A stretch of DNA of 64,000 bases from Helicobacter sp. NHP19-003 (GTDB lineage: Bacteria; Campylobacterota; Campylobacteria; Campylobacterales; Helicobacteraceae), in contig NZ_AP024814.1 of assembly GCF_019703305.1 (NCBI RefSeq), positions 1,364,001-1,428,000 on the forward strand. The letters run 5' to 3'. Positions 29,527-39,037 of this stretch are shown here, one piece after another. The notes under the pieces were generated by a model. The model made no database searches. It was not told the DNA's origin and worked only from the letters and a program-made list of their open reading frames with translations. The number at the start of each line of letters is the position of its first letter. Position 1 is the first letter of the stretch. Position numbers and translations under genes: made by a program.

Positions 29527-31320
29527 ATGCCCAAAAAAGCCCTAGAGGACATTACCAAAGGTATCATTGAACGCAGTCGCGAAACCAGAGAGGCCTACTT
29601 AGAGCGCACCTCTAAGGCGCAACGCAAAATCCAGCGCGAGGATTTGGGCTGTGCGAATTTAGCGCACACCTATGCTGGCTTGCCCGAGCACATCAAGGCA
29701 AAGATCAAGACAAATGACAAGCCAAACTTTGCGATCATCTCCGCTTACAATGACATGCTCTCGGCACACAAACCCCTAAAAGATTACCCGGACTGGATCA
29801 AAGAAACCCTCTTACAACACGAGGCGTTTGGGCAAATGGCCGGTGGCGTGCCGGCGATGTGCGATGGAATCACGCAAGGCTATAGTGGTATGGAGCTTAG
29901 TTTGTTTTCGCGCGATGTGATTGCCATGAGTACGGCTATTGCGCTCTCACACAATGTCTTTGATGGGGCGTTTTACCTCGGCGTGTGCGATAAAATTGTG
30001 CCGGGGTTACTCATCGGGGCTCTTAGTTTTGGACATCTGCCTGCAATCTTCGTCCCCGCTGGCCCTATGGCTAGCGGGCTAGCAAATGCCCAAAAATCTA
30101 AAGTGCGTGAGCTTTTTGCGCAGGGCAAGGTGTCTAGGCAAGAGCTTTTGGAGAGTGAAATGAAATCCTACCACTCAGATGGCACATGTACCTTCTATGG
30201 CACGGCTAACTCTAACCAAATGATGGTGGAGCTCATGGGGTTGCACCTGCCAAACTCCGCCTTTATACACCCCCACACTCCGCTAAGAAAAGCCTTAGTC
30301 CACAAAGCTGCCACCTTAATGGCGACACAAACCCCCAAACCCATCGGAGAGATGATCACCGAAAAGAACATTGTCAACGCCATCGTGGGCCTTATGGCAA
30401 CGGGGGGTTCTACAAACCACACCATCCACTTGATCGCCATCGCCAAAGCTGCCGGGATCGTGATCAATTGGGACGACTTTGCCGCCATTTCTAAAATCAC
30501 CCCATTACTTGCCAAAATTTATCCCAACGGGCAGGCCGATGTCAACCAATTTGAGGCGGCAGGCGGGTTAGCCTTTGTGGTGCGTGAGTTGTTAAATGCC
30601 GGGTTGTTGCACGAGGATTGCCATACAATCATGGGGCAGGGTTTAAAGCCCTACACACAAAACCCCTACTTAGATGGGGAGAAAGTGGTTTACAAAGAGG
30701 GGGCAAAAGCAAGCCACAACACCGACATTTTAAGGGGCGCTGCAGAGCCCTTTTTGCCCAATGGGGGGCTTGAAATCCTTAAGGGCAATGTGGGGCGGGC
30801 TGTGATGAAAGTGTCGGCCGTTGATGCTAAACACCACACCATCAAAGCCCCCGCCCTGATCTTTGAGTCGCAACAGGATTTCATCGATCGTTTCAATCGC
30901 CAAGAGTTGCAAAAAGATTTCATCGCCATTTTGCCCTACCAAGGTCCTAGGGCTAATGGCATGCCCGAGTTGCACAAACTCACCCCCATTTTAGGCACTC
31001 TGCAAGATCAGGGCTTTAAAGTCGCCCTTGTAACAGATGGGCGCATGAGTGGGGCATCGGGTAAAGTGCCCGCCGCGATTCAGGTGAGTCCAGAGGCACT
31101 TTTAGGCGGGGGGATTGCCAAAATCCAAGATGGGGACATATTGCTCTTAGATGCCAAAGAGGGGATTTTGCAAGTGTTGGTGGAGGATCAAGAGTGGAAG
31201 GAACGCTTGCCCTCTGTGCCCTTTTTGCGTGATCCCTTTGGGAGCGGGCGTGAACTCTTTGCCGGCATGCGCCTTCTAGCCGGGAGCACGGAAACGGGCG
31301 CAGTGATCTTTGGAGAGTAG
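29527..31320 (+). CDS. edd: Phosphogluconate dehydratase
   Basis: First committed step of the Entner-Doudoroff pathway, 6-phosphogluconate to 2-keto-3-deoxy-6-phosphogluconate. 597 residues of the IlvD/Edd family. The Fe-S cluster cysteines are in AMCDGITQG and GVCDKIVPG, with the third in the GMSGASGKVPAA-containing C-terminal half or DGTCTFYGTANS. Good GGAGG site before ATG. eda follows 2 bases later. Confidence 0.97.
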   Translation: MPKKALEDITKGIIERSRETREAYLERTSKAQRKIQREDLGCANLAHTYAGLPEHIKAKIKTNDKPNFAIISAYNDMLSAHKPLKDYPDWIKETLLQHEAFGQMAGGVPAMCDGITQGYSGMELSLFSRDVIAMSTAIALSHNVFDGAFYLGVCDKIVPGLLIGALSFGHLPAIFVPAGPMASGLANAQKSKVRELFAQGKVSRQELLESEMKSYHSDGTCTFYGTANSNQMMVELMGLHLPNSAFIHPHTPLRKALVHKAATLMATQTPKPIGEMITEKNIVNAIVGLMATGGSTNHTIHLIAIAKAAGIVINWDDFAAISKITPLLAKIYPNGQADVNQFEAAGGLAFVVRELLNAGLLHEDCHTIMGQGLKPYTQNPYLDGEKVVYKEGAKASHNTDILRGAAEPFLPNGGLEILKGNVGRAVMKVSAVDAKHHTIKAPALIFESQQDFIDRFNRQELQKDFIAILPYQGPRANGMPELHKLTPILGTLQDQGFKVALVTDGRMSGASGKVPAAIQVSPEALLGGGIAKIQDGDILLLDAKEGILQVLVEDQEWKERLPSVPFLRDPFGSGRELFAGMRLLAGSTETGAVIFGE

Positions 31321-31322
31321 CC

Positions 31323-31952
31323 ATGCAAGCCTTTGACATTTTAAACGCCGGGCGCATTGTCCCCGTGATGGTCGTTGAAGAAGCCAAAGACGCCGTGCCT
31401 TTGGCTAGGGCTTTGGTGCAGGGGGGCATTCAGGTGCTAGAGATCACCTTGCGCACCAAAGAGGCTTTAGGGGCGATCGAGTGGATCAGCCAAGAAGTGC
31501 CCGAGGCAGTTGTGGGTGCGGGCACGGTGTTGAGTGCGCTAGATTTTAAGAAAGCACAGGAAGCGGGGGCCAAGTTTGCCATAAGCCCTGGGTTCACTTT
31601 AGCCTTAGCCAACGCTTCTAAAGAGAGCCAAATCCCGCTCATCCCCGGCGTGGCGAGTGCCAGCGAGGTGATGTTGGCTTTGGAGCATGGTTTCAAACAT
31701 TTAAAGTTCTTTCCGGCACAGGCGGCTGGAGGTGTGGCGATGCTTAAATCTTTTGCTGGTCCCTTTAAAGAGGTGTATTTCTGCCCCACTGGGGGGATTT
31801 CTTTGGAAAACATGGAGGCTTATCTTAAGTTAGACAATGTGCTGTGTGTGGGGGGGTCGTGGTTAGCCCCCAGAGAGTTTGTGCAAGCCAAAGAGTGGGC
31901 TAAAATCACGCAAATTGCCCAAAAAAGCGTAGCAGCGGCTGGGGGTATTTAG
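31323..31952 (+). CDS. eda: KDPG aldolase
   Basis: Splits 2-keto-3-deoxy-6-phosphogluconate into pyruvate and glyceraldehyde 3-phosphate. 209 residues, class I aldolase. The Schiff-base lysine is Lys128 in LKFFPAQAAGG; EITLRTKEAL and VGAGTVLSA contain the catalytic Glu and the glycine loop. Completes the pathway encoded on both sides of the zwf/edd promoters. Confidence 0.97.
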   Translation: MQAFDILNAGRIVPVMVVEEAKDAVPLARALVQGGIQVLEITLRTKEALGAIEWISQEVPEAVVGAGTVLSALDFKKAQEAGAKFAISPGFTLALANASKESQIPLIPGVASASEVMLALEHGFKHLKFFPAQAAGGVAMLKSFAGPFKEVYFCPTGGISLENMEAYLKLDNVLCVGGSWLAPREFVQAKEWAKITQIAQKSVAAAGGI

Positions 31953-31973
31953 GGCTTTTTAACCTTTTGGGTT

Positions 31974-31979
31974 TATAAT
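31974..31979 (+). promoter_or_regulatory. -10 box for the small lipoprotein
   Basis: Perfect TATAAT in GGTTTATAATGG, 30 bases before the ATG at 32010 and 21 bases after eda. Confidence 0.65.
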
Positions 31980-32009
31980 GGACACTTAGATTTTTCTGAA
32001 AGGATTGCG

Positions 32010-32144
32010 ATGCGCGTATTGCTTTTGGCGGGGATTTTGGCCTTTTTATGCACCGCTTGTAGCGAAACCAAACAACAAATTCTAGAGGACGAAAAGGATT
32101 ACACCCCCTCAGAAAAGACCATTTGGCAACCCGAACAAAAATAA
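32010..32144 (+). CDS. Small lipoprotein, 44 residues
   Basis: ATG 32010 behind GAAAGGA encodes a 44-residue precursor with a basic start, hydrophobic stretch and lipobox LCTAC (Cys17), followed by SETKQQILEDEKDY. After signal peptidase II cleavage a 28-residue acidic, lipid-anchored peptide would remain. Such small lipoproteins are common next to decarboxylase and lysA genes in other proteobacteria, but here the partner is unclear. It has its own TATAAT box, so it seems independently expressed. Confidence 0.75.
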   Translation: MRVLLLAGILAFLCTACSETKQQILEDEKDYTPSEKTIWQPEQK

Positions 32145-32147
32145 CCC

Positions 32148-32751
32148 CTAAAGCCACGCCTTGGTGTGGCGGGCTAAAATAAACAGCGCAAAGGCAGTAA
32201 AAATCAAGGCGCAAAGGTAGTCGGCCACTTTGTAGTATTTGCCATAGAGGGCGCGCATTTTGTCCTTAGAAAATAGAAAAGCCACCGCTGCAAAATACAA
32301 AAGAGTCTCCACTTCCAAGCAGCAAGTGAGCCAAATGAGTGTGGCGTTGCTGTAAAAGAGATTAAGTCCCGAAAAAATGCTGCCAAAATAAAGCATGGCT
32401 TTGGGGTTTAAAAGATTGGTGAAAAATCCGCTTAAAAAAAACTCGCCTTGTACTAACGGGCTTGAATTTAATGGGCGCACTAGGTCTTAGGCACAAAAAC
32501 GCCAAATAGAGCAAATAAAACGCCCCTAAAAGAGCCAAAGAAGTTTGCAAAAAAGGAAAAGCGATGGACAAACTTTTTAAGCCAAACAAGGAGAGCACAA
32601 TCCACACCAAATTGCCAAGCCCCACGCCCAAAACCGCTTTTAAAGCGTGTTTAAATTGTGTTTTAAGGGCATAGGCACTGATTAGAAAGAAATCTGGTCC
32701 CGGGGTCAGCAATGCCAAAAAATGGATTCCCAACACCACCCATAGACCCAC
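32148..32751 (-). pseudogene. LysE/RhtB-type amino-acid exporter, frameshifted
   Basis: The N-terminal frame (GTG 32751) shows the LysE/RhtB start HFLALLTPGPDFFLISAYAL and three segments; the C-terminal frame has FFTNLLNPKAMLYFGS and the last segments. They join if one T is removed from the T8 run (A8 on the plus strand, 32434-32441), giving about 200 residues, the normal length. This poly-T could be a phase-variable switch or an assembly error. Substrate (an amino acid such as lysine, threonine or homoserine lactone) cannot be read. Confidence 0.8.
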
Positions 32752-32839
32752 ACAAAGCCTTTAATTTTTGGTGGATTATAACGTTTTAAGCACACGCACT
32801 TAAGTTATAATGTTTCTTCTATTTGAGCGAGAGGAATCC

Positions 32840-34484
32840 ATGCCCTTAAACAACCAATACAAAACCAAAGTTAAAAACCTCATCACAGAGTTAGAAAAAG
32901 ATTTATATGAACGCGAGGAATGCGTCCGTTTGGTGTTGCTGGCTTGTTTTGCCGGTAAGGCGATTTTTTTATATGGACCTCCCGGCACGGCTAAGTCGAT
33001 GATTGCACGGAAAGTTAGCCTTGCCTTTGCGTCTAAAGACGACAAAACCACGCCCTTTTTCAGTGCGCTCATGCACCGCTTTTCTACCCCAGAGGACATT
33101 TTTGGGCCCATTGACATCGGCGCACTGAAGGAAAACAAGCTCATACGCAACATTGAGGGCTACTTACCCACCGCCCATTTTGCCTTTTTAGACGAGATTT
33201 TGGAAAAGCTCGCCCGCCATCTTAAACACCTTACTCACCATCATCAACGAAAGGTTGTTTAAACAGGGCGATAAAAATATTCCCGTCCCCCTTAAGGGCA
33301 TTGTGTGTGCGAGCAATGAGTTCCCCCCAGCCAATCAAGGCTTAGAAGCCCTGTATGACCGCATGCTCTTGCGCTATTTTGTGGAGCCCCTAAAGTCTAA
33401 AGAGAATTTTTTACAGCTCATCGCCAGCCAAGAGGGCGCAAGCTCTAACCAGCACGCCTTTAGCCTAGAGGCATTAGAGGCGATACACAAAGAGGCCAGA
33501 CAAATCCCCTTTAGCCCAGAAGCCATAGAGAGTTTGCACGCCATCAAGGCGAGCTTAGAGCAACTAAAGCACAACCCCGCTTTGATCGCCCAATTTTTAG
33601 GCGACAATGCGCCCAGCAAAGAGGGCGAGGAAAACACAGAGCCCGACCTTCATTTAATCGCCAGCCCTTCTGATCGGCGTTTCAAGCAATGCGCCCAGCT
33701 TTTACAAGTGTCCGCCTTACTCAGCGACCAAAACCAAGTTACGCCCCCGGATTTGGCTTTGCTCAGGCATTGTTTATGGGACAGCTTGGAGCAAATCCCC
33801 CTAGTCCATGCGATTTTAACGCAAGTGTTGAAGACCAGCCACGCAAAGGCGAAAGACCTAGAAAAGGCACAAGAGAGCTTGAAATACCTAGAGTGGGTGC
33901 GCGCCCACAAAAGCCCAGAGGACTTTGAGAAAACCTACCAGCACGCCCTCCAAGAAATGCAAGCCCACACCAGCACACTAGAACAAGACTTGCAAGAAAT
34001 GCATCAAAACGCCAATGTGTTTTTATCCACCCAAGACCAAGAAATCGCCTTTAGTGGCACGCAAGAAGTCTTACAAGCGTTTAAGGTGCTGCCTTTACAA
34101 TTAGAGGAAATCTATAAAGACCCTCCCACGCAACAACCGCCCAAATCTAGCAAATCCACAGGAACACAGGATACTTCTAAACTCTGTGAGAGCATTACAG
34201 ACATTATTAAAGCACATGGAGAGATTACTGATGTCGGAGTAATTGACACACAAGAGTTTAAAAATGCTGTTGAAGACATTGAACGACTTTTAAATACATA
34301 TTGCCATGCGTCCATGAGTAAGGAGGATTTACGGGGAGAGCTTGAGAAAAAATCCTATCCGTGCAGTAGAGGTAGGAATAGTTCAAGACGCAGTCTCTTT
34401 AATCCCGGCAAGCATAATTGTGTCCCCCATCTTTTAGGACTTGCTGTTGCAATACAACGAAAACACGAACTTAATAAAAAATGA
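32840..34484 (+). pseudogene. ravA: MoxR-family AAA+ ATPase RavA-like, one frameshift
   Basis: Start chosen at ATG 32840 behind GAGAGG. Walker A is GPPGTAKS and Walker B FAFLDEI. One T too many in TTTT at 33198-33201 breaks the frame; with it removed the text reads DEIWKSSPAILNTLLTIINE and then NEFPPANQGLEALYDRML, the exact RavA/MoxR pattern. The intact protein would be about 547 residues, with a long Gln/Glu-rich C-terminal part. RavA is a MoxR chaperone-like ATPase that works with the VWA protein ViaA, in E. coli on respiratory Fe-S complexes. The next gene starts inside its stop codon (ATGA). Confidence 0.8.
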
Positions 34485-36035
34485 ACGACCTCCAAACCTA
34501 CGGACTTTTAGACGACCCCGAGATTGCTAAAGAGTTTGAGCGCGCCTGTCAAGAAAAAGACAGCCAAGTCAAAGAGGCACTAAAAGACCACCCCTTTTTT
34601 GAGGAAAGCCTAGAGCATTACCAACGCAAACACGCCCACCTAGAGCAAAAAGATTTAGCCAAAACCACCCGTCAAGCCTTCCACGCCCACAACCCCCAAG
34701 CGGATTTAAGTTTCATAGACACCCAAGAAAAGACGCTTAAGAGCCAAGAGGACCAAGCGACCTTGCACCGCTTCATCTTAGACAAGTGGCAAGGGGTGTT
34801 AGAGGACAAAATCGCCACATGGAAGCACGCCACGCAAGCCAAGATAAAGCAGGATTTTTTAACACGCATGCAGGCGTGGTTTAAAGCCCTATGGCAAGCC
34901 AAGCAACTCGCCAAACAATCCCCAGAACTCTTTGGCAAAGACGGGCTGTTTATGGACGCTAAAAATCTTGCTCTAGAAGCCCTAGACTTGGAGGACTTGG
35001 GCGAAGCCAAGGCGCAAAAAAGGGCGTTAGAAAATTTAGAAGGGCTAGACACGGGGCTAGAGCTAGAGCAAGGGGGGCAAAAAAGAGCAACAAGAACGCA
35101 GGGCTTTACTTTACATGGCGCAAACCCTAAACGCCTAAACCTTGCCCAAATCTTAGCCCTTTTTAACCAAATCAAAAATAACAAGGCTTTAATGGCGATT
35201 TGCGATTTGCTCGGGCGGATGAAGGAAATGCAACAAGAGATGGTGAAGGAAATGATAAAAGAGTTGCAAAGCTACTCTTACACAGAAAAACAAGTAACAA
35301 GGGACTACAAAGAGGAAATTTGTGGGATTCATTTAAGCAACGACTTAGAAAATCTCATCCCCCAAGAGTTAGCCCTGCTCAATGACCCCGATTTAGAAAT
35401 CCTTTTCACCCTTAAATTCGTGGAAAAACGGCTGTTTTGCTTTGAAAAGCAGGGCTACATTGACCGCCACTTAGAGGGCATAGAGGAAGTAGAGGTGGAG
35501 CAAGAAAAGGCACAAGAAAAAGAGGGCGCAAAGGGGCCTATCATCGTTTGCGTGGATACCAGCGCTTCGACAAGCGGCACGCCCGAGCTCATCGCTAAGG
35601 CTTTGGCGTTGTTTTTAGCCTCACATGCCAAAAAGAGCAAACGGGCTTGCTTTCTCATCAATTTTAGCTCCCAAACAACGGCGATGGATTTAAGCAAGGG
35701 CGGGGGGATTGCATGGCTCAATGAGTTTTTGAGCCTGAGCTTTGGGGGCGGGACAGATGTCGGCCTCGCCTTAAAAGAGGGCTTAAGGGCGATGCAAGAG
35801 CAAAACTACAAAAAGGCGGATTTATTAGTCGTGTCCGATGGCGGCTTTGGCGGACTTGACCCCCACTTAGCCCAACAAATGCAACGCAAACGCCAAGATA
35901 AAAACCGCTTTTACTTGCTAGACATCAATGGCAACTTAAGGCGCAAAGAACGCCTTTGACAAGCACTGGGTGTATGACAGCCACAGCCAAAACATTCGGG
36001 TTTTATGCGAACTTGGTAGCGATGTACAGGGCTAG
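34481..36035 (+). pseudogene. viaA: VWA-domain protein ViaA-like, frameshift near the 3' end
   Basis: The first 492 codons end in a von Willebrand A domain with the metal site CVDTSASTSGT, FGGGTDVGLAL and VVSDGGFGGLD, as in ViaA. A one-base insertion near 35936-35941 (CTTAAGGCG) ends the frame at 35959; without it the protein continues through KNAFDKHWVYDSHSQNIRV to the TAG at 36033-36035. The first 350 residues are helical and highly charged. It forms the second half of the ravA-viaA unit. Its restored stop and that of the convergent gene share the palindrome CTAG (36032-36035). Confidence 0.78.
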
Positions 36036-37077
36036 CCCATCAACACCTTCACCAAAGCAAAGCCTGCAAAAATCAAAACCACAAACAGAATTAAGGCCAA
36101 AACAAACGCCCGACCGCCTAGACTTAAAAACTTCTTCAGCTCCACTTGCAAGCCCAACGCCCCCATCGCACACACCAAGCACAGCACAGACCCAAAACGC
36201 AACACCTCCACCCCGTGTTGTAGCACTTCAGGGGCGACAAAACCGCCAAATAAGGGCTGTAAATAAGAGTGCAACACGACCATGCCTAAAAAGATGAAGG
36301 CAAACCAAGGGACTTGTAATTTGACCTTGTGGCTATGCTCGGCGTTTGTGCTTTTTAAATAAAAGGACACGGCTAAAAGCAGGGGGATGAGCATGATCAC
36401 GCGTACCATTTTTATGGTAACCGCAACTTTCTCGGCTTCTAAAGAAATCCCACTCGCCGCCCCGGCGACATTCGCCACTTCGTGCAAAGTTGCCCCGATA
36501 TACACCCCCTCACCCAAAGGGCTTAGAGGCACCCAGCCCAAGTTATACACAAAGGGATATAAAAACATTGCCAAGAGCCCAAAGACGATCACGGTGCCCA
36601 CAGCCACCACGCCCTTAAAGGGAGGGGATTTAAGCACGCTCTCTAGGGCCAAGACCGCCGCCGCCCCACACACCGCACTCCCACACGCCACGAGCATGCT
36701 CAAGTCTTTATCTAGTCCCATCTTGCCCCCAGCCACACCCCAAGCAAGAACACCCCCACGACCACGACCAACGCCACGAATAGGGGCGCGTAGCCGTAGT
36801 GCAAAATGTCGTTGATCGTTACATTGAAGCCGTATAAAATGATGCCTAAACGCAAGAGCTTTTTGGCGCTAAAATGTACGCCGTGGTGTGTCCAATAGGC
36901 GATTTTGGGGTAAAGAAACGAGCCTAAGAGCCCTAGCAAAACCGCCACTAAGAGGGGAGAAATGTGGTGCGTGCTCAAATAGGGCAGATGGGCGATTTTG
37001 AGCGACACAAGGGCTAAAACCCCGATGACACAGAGCCCTAGGAAGATTCCCAATAAAGTGTTTTGGTGGTGGCGCAT
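36032..37077 (-). pseudogene. YeiH-family membrane protein (UPF0324), frameshifted
   Basis: N-terminal frame 36712-37077: several membrane segments with SPLLVAVLLGLLGSF and LLRLGIILYGFNVTIND; C-terminal frame 36032-36736: CGSAVCGAAAVLAL, EGVYIGATLHEVANVAGA and the last segments. The family is annotated as putative sulfate exporters. One more C in the C5 run at 36726-36730 joins the two into a protein of about 348 residues. Convergent with viaA. Confidence 0.82.
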
Positions 37078-37078
37078 G

Positions 37079-37891
37079 TCAATTCCTCGTTTTGTAGCTT
37101 ACATAGTAGCGGTGTAGATGTCTGATAGCACCCACAAGTGGCGGGTAGCCGACATCGCGATCCCTGGAAATATTGCCTTCTAAAGTGTTTTGTGTGTGTT
37201 CGCTAATGGCGAAGGGCTCAAAAACATGGTTTTTTATGCCATGTAAATAGGTGTTTTCCAAAACAAAATCCACAGGCATGACCCAATGCTGGCTCGCCTT
37301 AATAAAGGCTTTGGCAGCGGTGGGGTCGAGCACATAGCCCTGTGTGCCGCTCCCATAAGAGGGGTAGCTGTAGGGAATGATAGAGATTTGGGGAGTGGAT
37401 GTTGGTGTAGAGGAGATTTGATCGGTGAATAGATGCATGAGGCGCACCCAGTGTAGACCATGGATGTGCTTTGCGATGTGATCTATGGCCTCAAAAAAGT
37501 GGGACTCTAATGCGATGTCGTCTTCTAAAATACAAATGGGCTCTTGCAAATCTAAACAGCGTTGCCACAAGCTGTAATGGCTGGCAAAGCACCCCAACTC
37601 GCCAAGGCTCATCGGTACGCCTTCCTGTTTAAGCGCACAGCAACACGCGCATAGATAGTTTTTTAAACTTTTTGGCACGGGGTTGTCCACGCTTGGGTGG
37701 ATAAAAAAGGGCTGTAAGTGCGCTTTGACTAAAGGGTGCAAGCCCTCTTGACTTTTGGAGTAAATGGCATCAAACACCTCAACGGGGTGTTTGTCTCGAT
37801 CCAAGTCTTGTAAAAGAGTTTCCATGTTACGCTCCCTTAGCCCCCACTCCTCACAAGTGGCTTTAGACAAATGGATCACAAAAATACGCAT
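37079..37891 (-). CDS. LPS glycosyltransferase, family 25
   Basis: 270 residues from ATG 37891 (MRIFVIHLSK; the frame is open to 37912, but GGGAGAG sits before this ATG). The N-terminus RIFVIHLSKATCEEW, LGELGCFASHYSLWQRCL and the acidic metal-binding motif ICILEDDI are typical of GT25 galactosyltransferases that build Helicobacter LPS side chains, such as HP0826/HP0619-type enzymes. PSYGSGTQGYVLDPTAAKAF follows, as in that family. Sugar specificity unknown. No homopolymer tract in the coding sequence that would make it switch. Confidence 0.88.
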   Translation of the reverse strand: MRIFVIHLSKATCEEWGLRERNMETLLQDLDRDKHPVEVFDAIYSKSQEGLHPLVKAHLQPFFIHPSVDNPVPKSLKNYLCACCCALKQEGVPMSLGELGCFASHYSLWQRCLDLQEPICILEDDIALESHFFEAIDHIAKHIHGLHWVRLMHLFTDQISSTPTSTPQISIIPYSYPSYGSGTQGYVLDPTAAKAFIKASQHWVMPVDFVLENTYLHGIKNHVFEPFAISEHTQNTLEGNISRDRDVGYPPLVGAIRHLHRYYVSYKTRN

Positions 37892-37997
37892 GCTCTCTCC
37901 CAAAAGGGGCATTATAGCAACACTTTACATAAAGCCACCTCCACAGCCGTGCCTTGAAAAACAATGCCGCGTCCGTAACGCTTTATATTGCACATGT

Positions 37998-38003
37998 TAT
38001 AAT
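37998..38003 (+). promoter_or_regulatory. -10 box of the trp gene cluster
   Basis: TATAAT in CATGTTATAATCCCC, 24 bases before the trpD ATG. The short leader leaves no room for an attenuator peptide and terminator, so classical trp attenuation is absent. Confidence 0.65.
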
Positions 38004-38026
38004 CCCCATTTATGCGAAGGTAAGAC

Positions 38027-39037
38027 ATGCCCCTTTATGTAGATTTACTCCACCAGCTTTGCGCTAAAGAGGATTTAAACGAGGGGCAGGTGCGGGCGTT
38101 TTGGGAGGGGCTATTGCAAGGGCGTTTTAGCGACATTGAGCTGGGGGCTTTGCTCATTGCGCTTAAGTGCAAGGGAGAGAGTCCGCTAGAGATCGCTTGT
38201 AGTGTGCAGGCGTGCTTAGGGGAGAGTCAAGATTTTAACTACCCCTTTGGCGTTGTGGATAATTGCGGTACGGGCGGGGATGGGGTGAGGAGTTTTAACA
38301 TCAGCACCATCAGCGCGTTCGTGTGCGCCACTTTAGGTGTGAAAATGGCAAAGGCAGGCAATTACAGCTCTGGTGGGGGTGGGAGTGCCGAGTTTTTGGA
38401 GCATTTGGGCTTTAACATCCGCCTAAGCCCCAAGCAAGTACACCAAAGCCTAAATCTGGCCAATTTCGCCTTTCTCTTTGCCCCGATTTTTTACCCAAGC
38501 TTTGCCAAAGTCGCCCCCCTAAGGAAAGCCCTAAAAACCCGCACACTCTTTAACTTGCTAGGACCGCTTTTAAACCCCTTACGCCCCAAAGCACAACTTT
38601 TGGGCGTGTCTAGCCCCAAGTTGTGCTACCCCCTTGCGTGCGCCTTGCAGAATTTAGGCTTAGAGAGGGCGTTAGTGGTGCACGGCAGTGGCTGTGATGA
38701 GATTGCCTTGCATGGGGCGACTTTAGCCTATGAGCTAAGATCGGGGCAAATCACACAATACGAGCTAACCCCCAAAGACTTTGGGTTAAAAAGCCACCCC
38801 CTAGAGGCGCTCAAGGTGTCGAGCGTGCAAGAGAGTGGACAAATTTGCTTGGACTTATTGCAAGGGGGAGGCACAGAGGCGCAAAAATCAAGCGTGATCG
38901 CAAACACGGCGGGGGTGTTGTTCGTTGTGGGGCGAGCGAGGGATTTTAAAGAGGGGGCAAGACTAGCTAGAGAGTGTTTAGAGAGCAAACAAGCCTACAC
39001 CCACTTACAAAGGATGGTACAACTAAGCCATGCATGA
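38027..39037 (+). CDS. trpD: Anthranilate phosphoribosyltransferase
   Basis: Joins anthranilate and PRPP in tryptophan synthesis. 336 residues, complete. The PRPP loop NCGTGGDG (about residue 80) is intact, as is the APLRKALKTRTLFNLLGPLLNP stretch carrying the anthranilate-contact arginine. Odd: the loop that is normally KHGNRS.SS..GSAD reads KAGNYSSGGGGSAEF here, with the conserved His and Arg replaced and one residue shorter. First gene of a unit with trpCF and trpB; trpE/trpG are not upstream. Overlaps trpC by 8 bases. Confidence 0.93.
   Translation: MPLYVDLLHQLCAKEDLNEGQVRAFWEGLLQGRFSDIELGALLIALKCKGESPLEIACSVQACLGESQDFNYPFGVVDNCGTGGDGVRSFNISTISAFVCATLGVKMAKAGNYSSGGGGSAEFLEHLGFNIRLSPKQVHQSLNLANFAFLFAPIFYPSFAKVAPLRKALKTRTLFNLLGPLLNPLRPKAQLLGVSSPKLCYPLACALQNLGLERALVVHGSGCDEIALHGATLAYELRSGQITQYELTPKDFGLKSHPLEALKVSSVQESGQICLDLLQGGGTEAQKSSVIANTAGVLFVVGRARDFKEGARLARECLESKQAYTHLQRMVQLSHA

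Noticed and set aside
37913-38026. trp attenuator
   Set aside because: The leader is about 20 bases; no leader peptide or terminator/antiterminator can fit.
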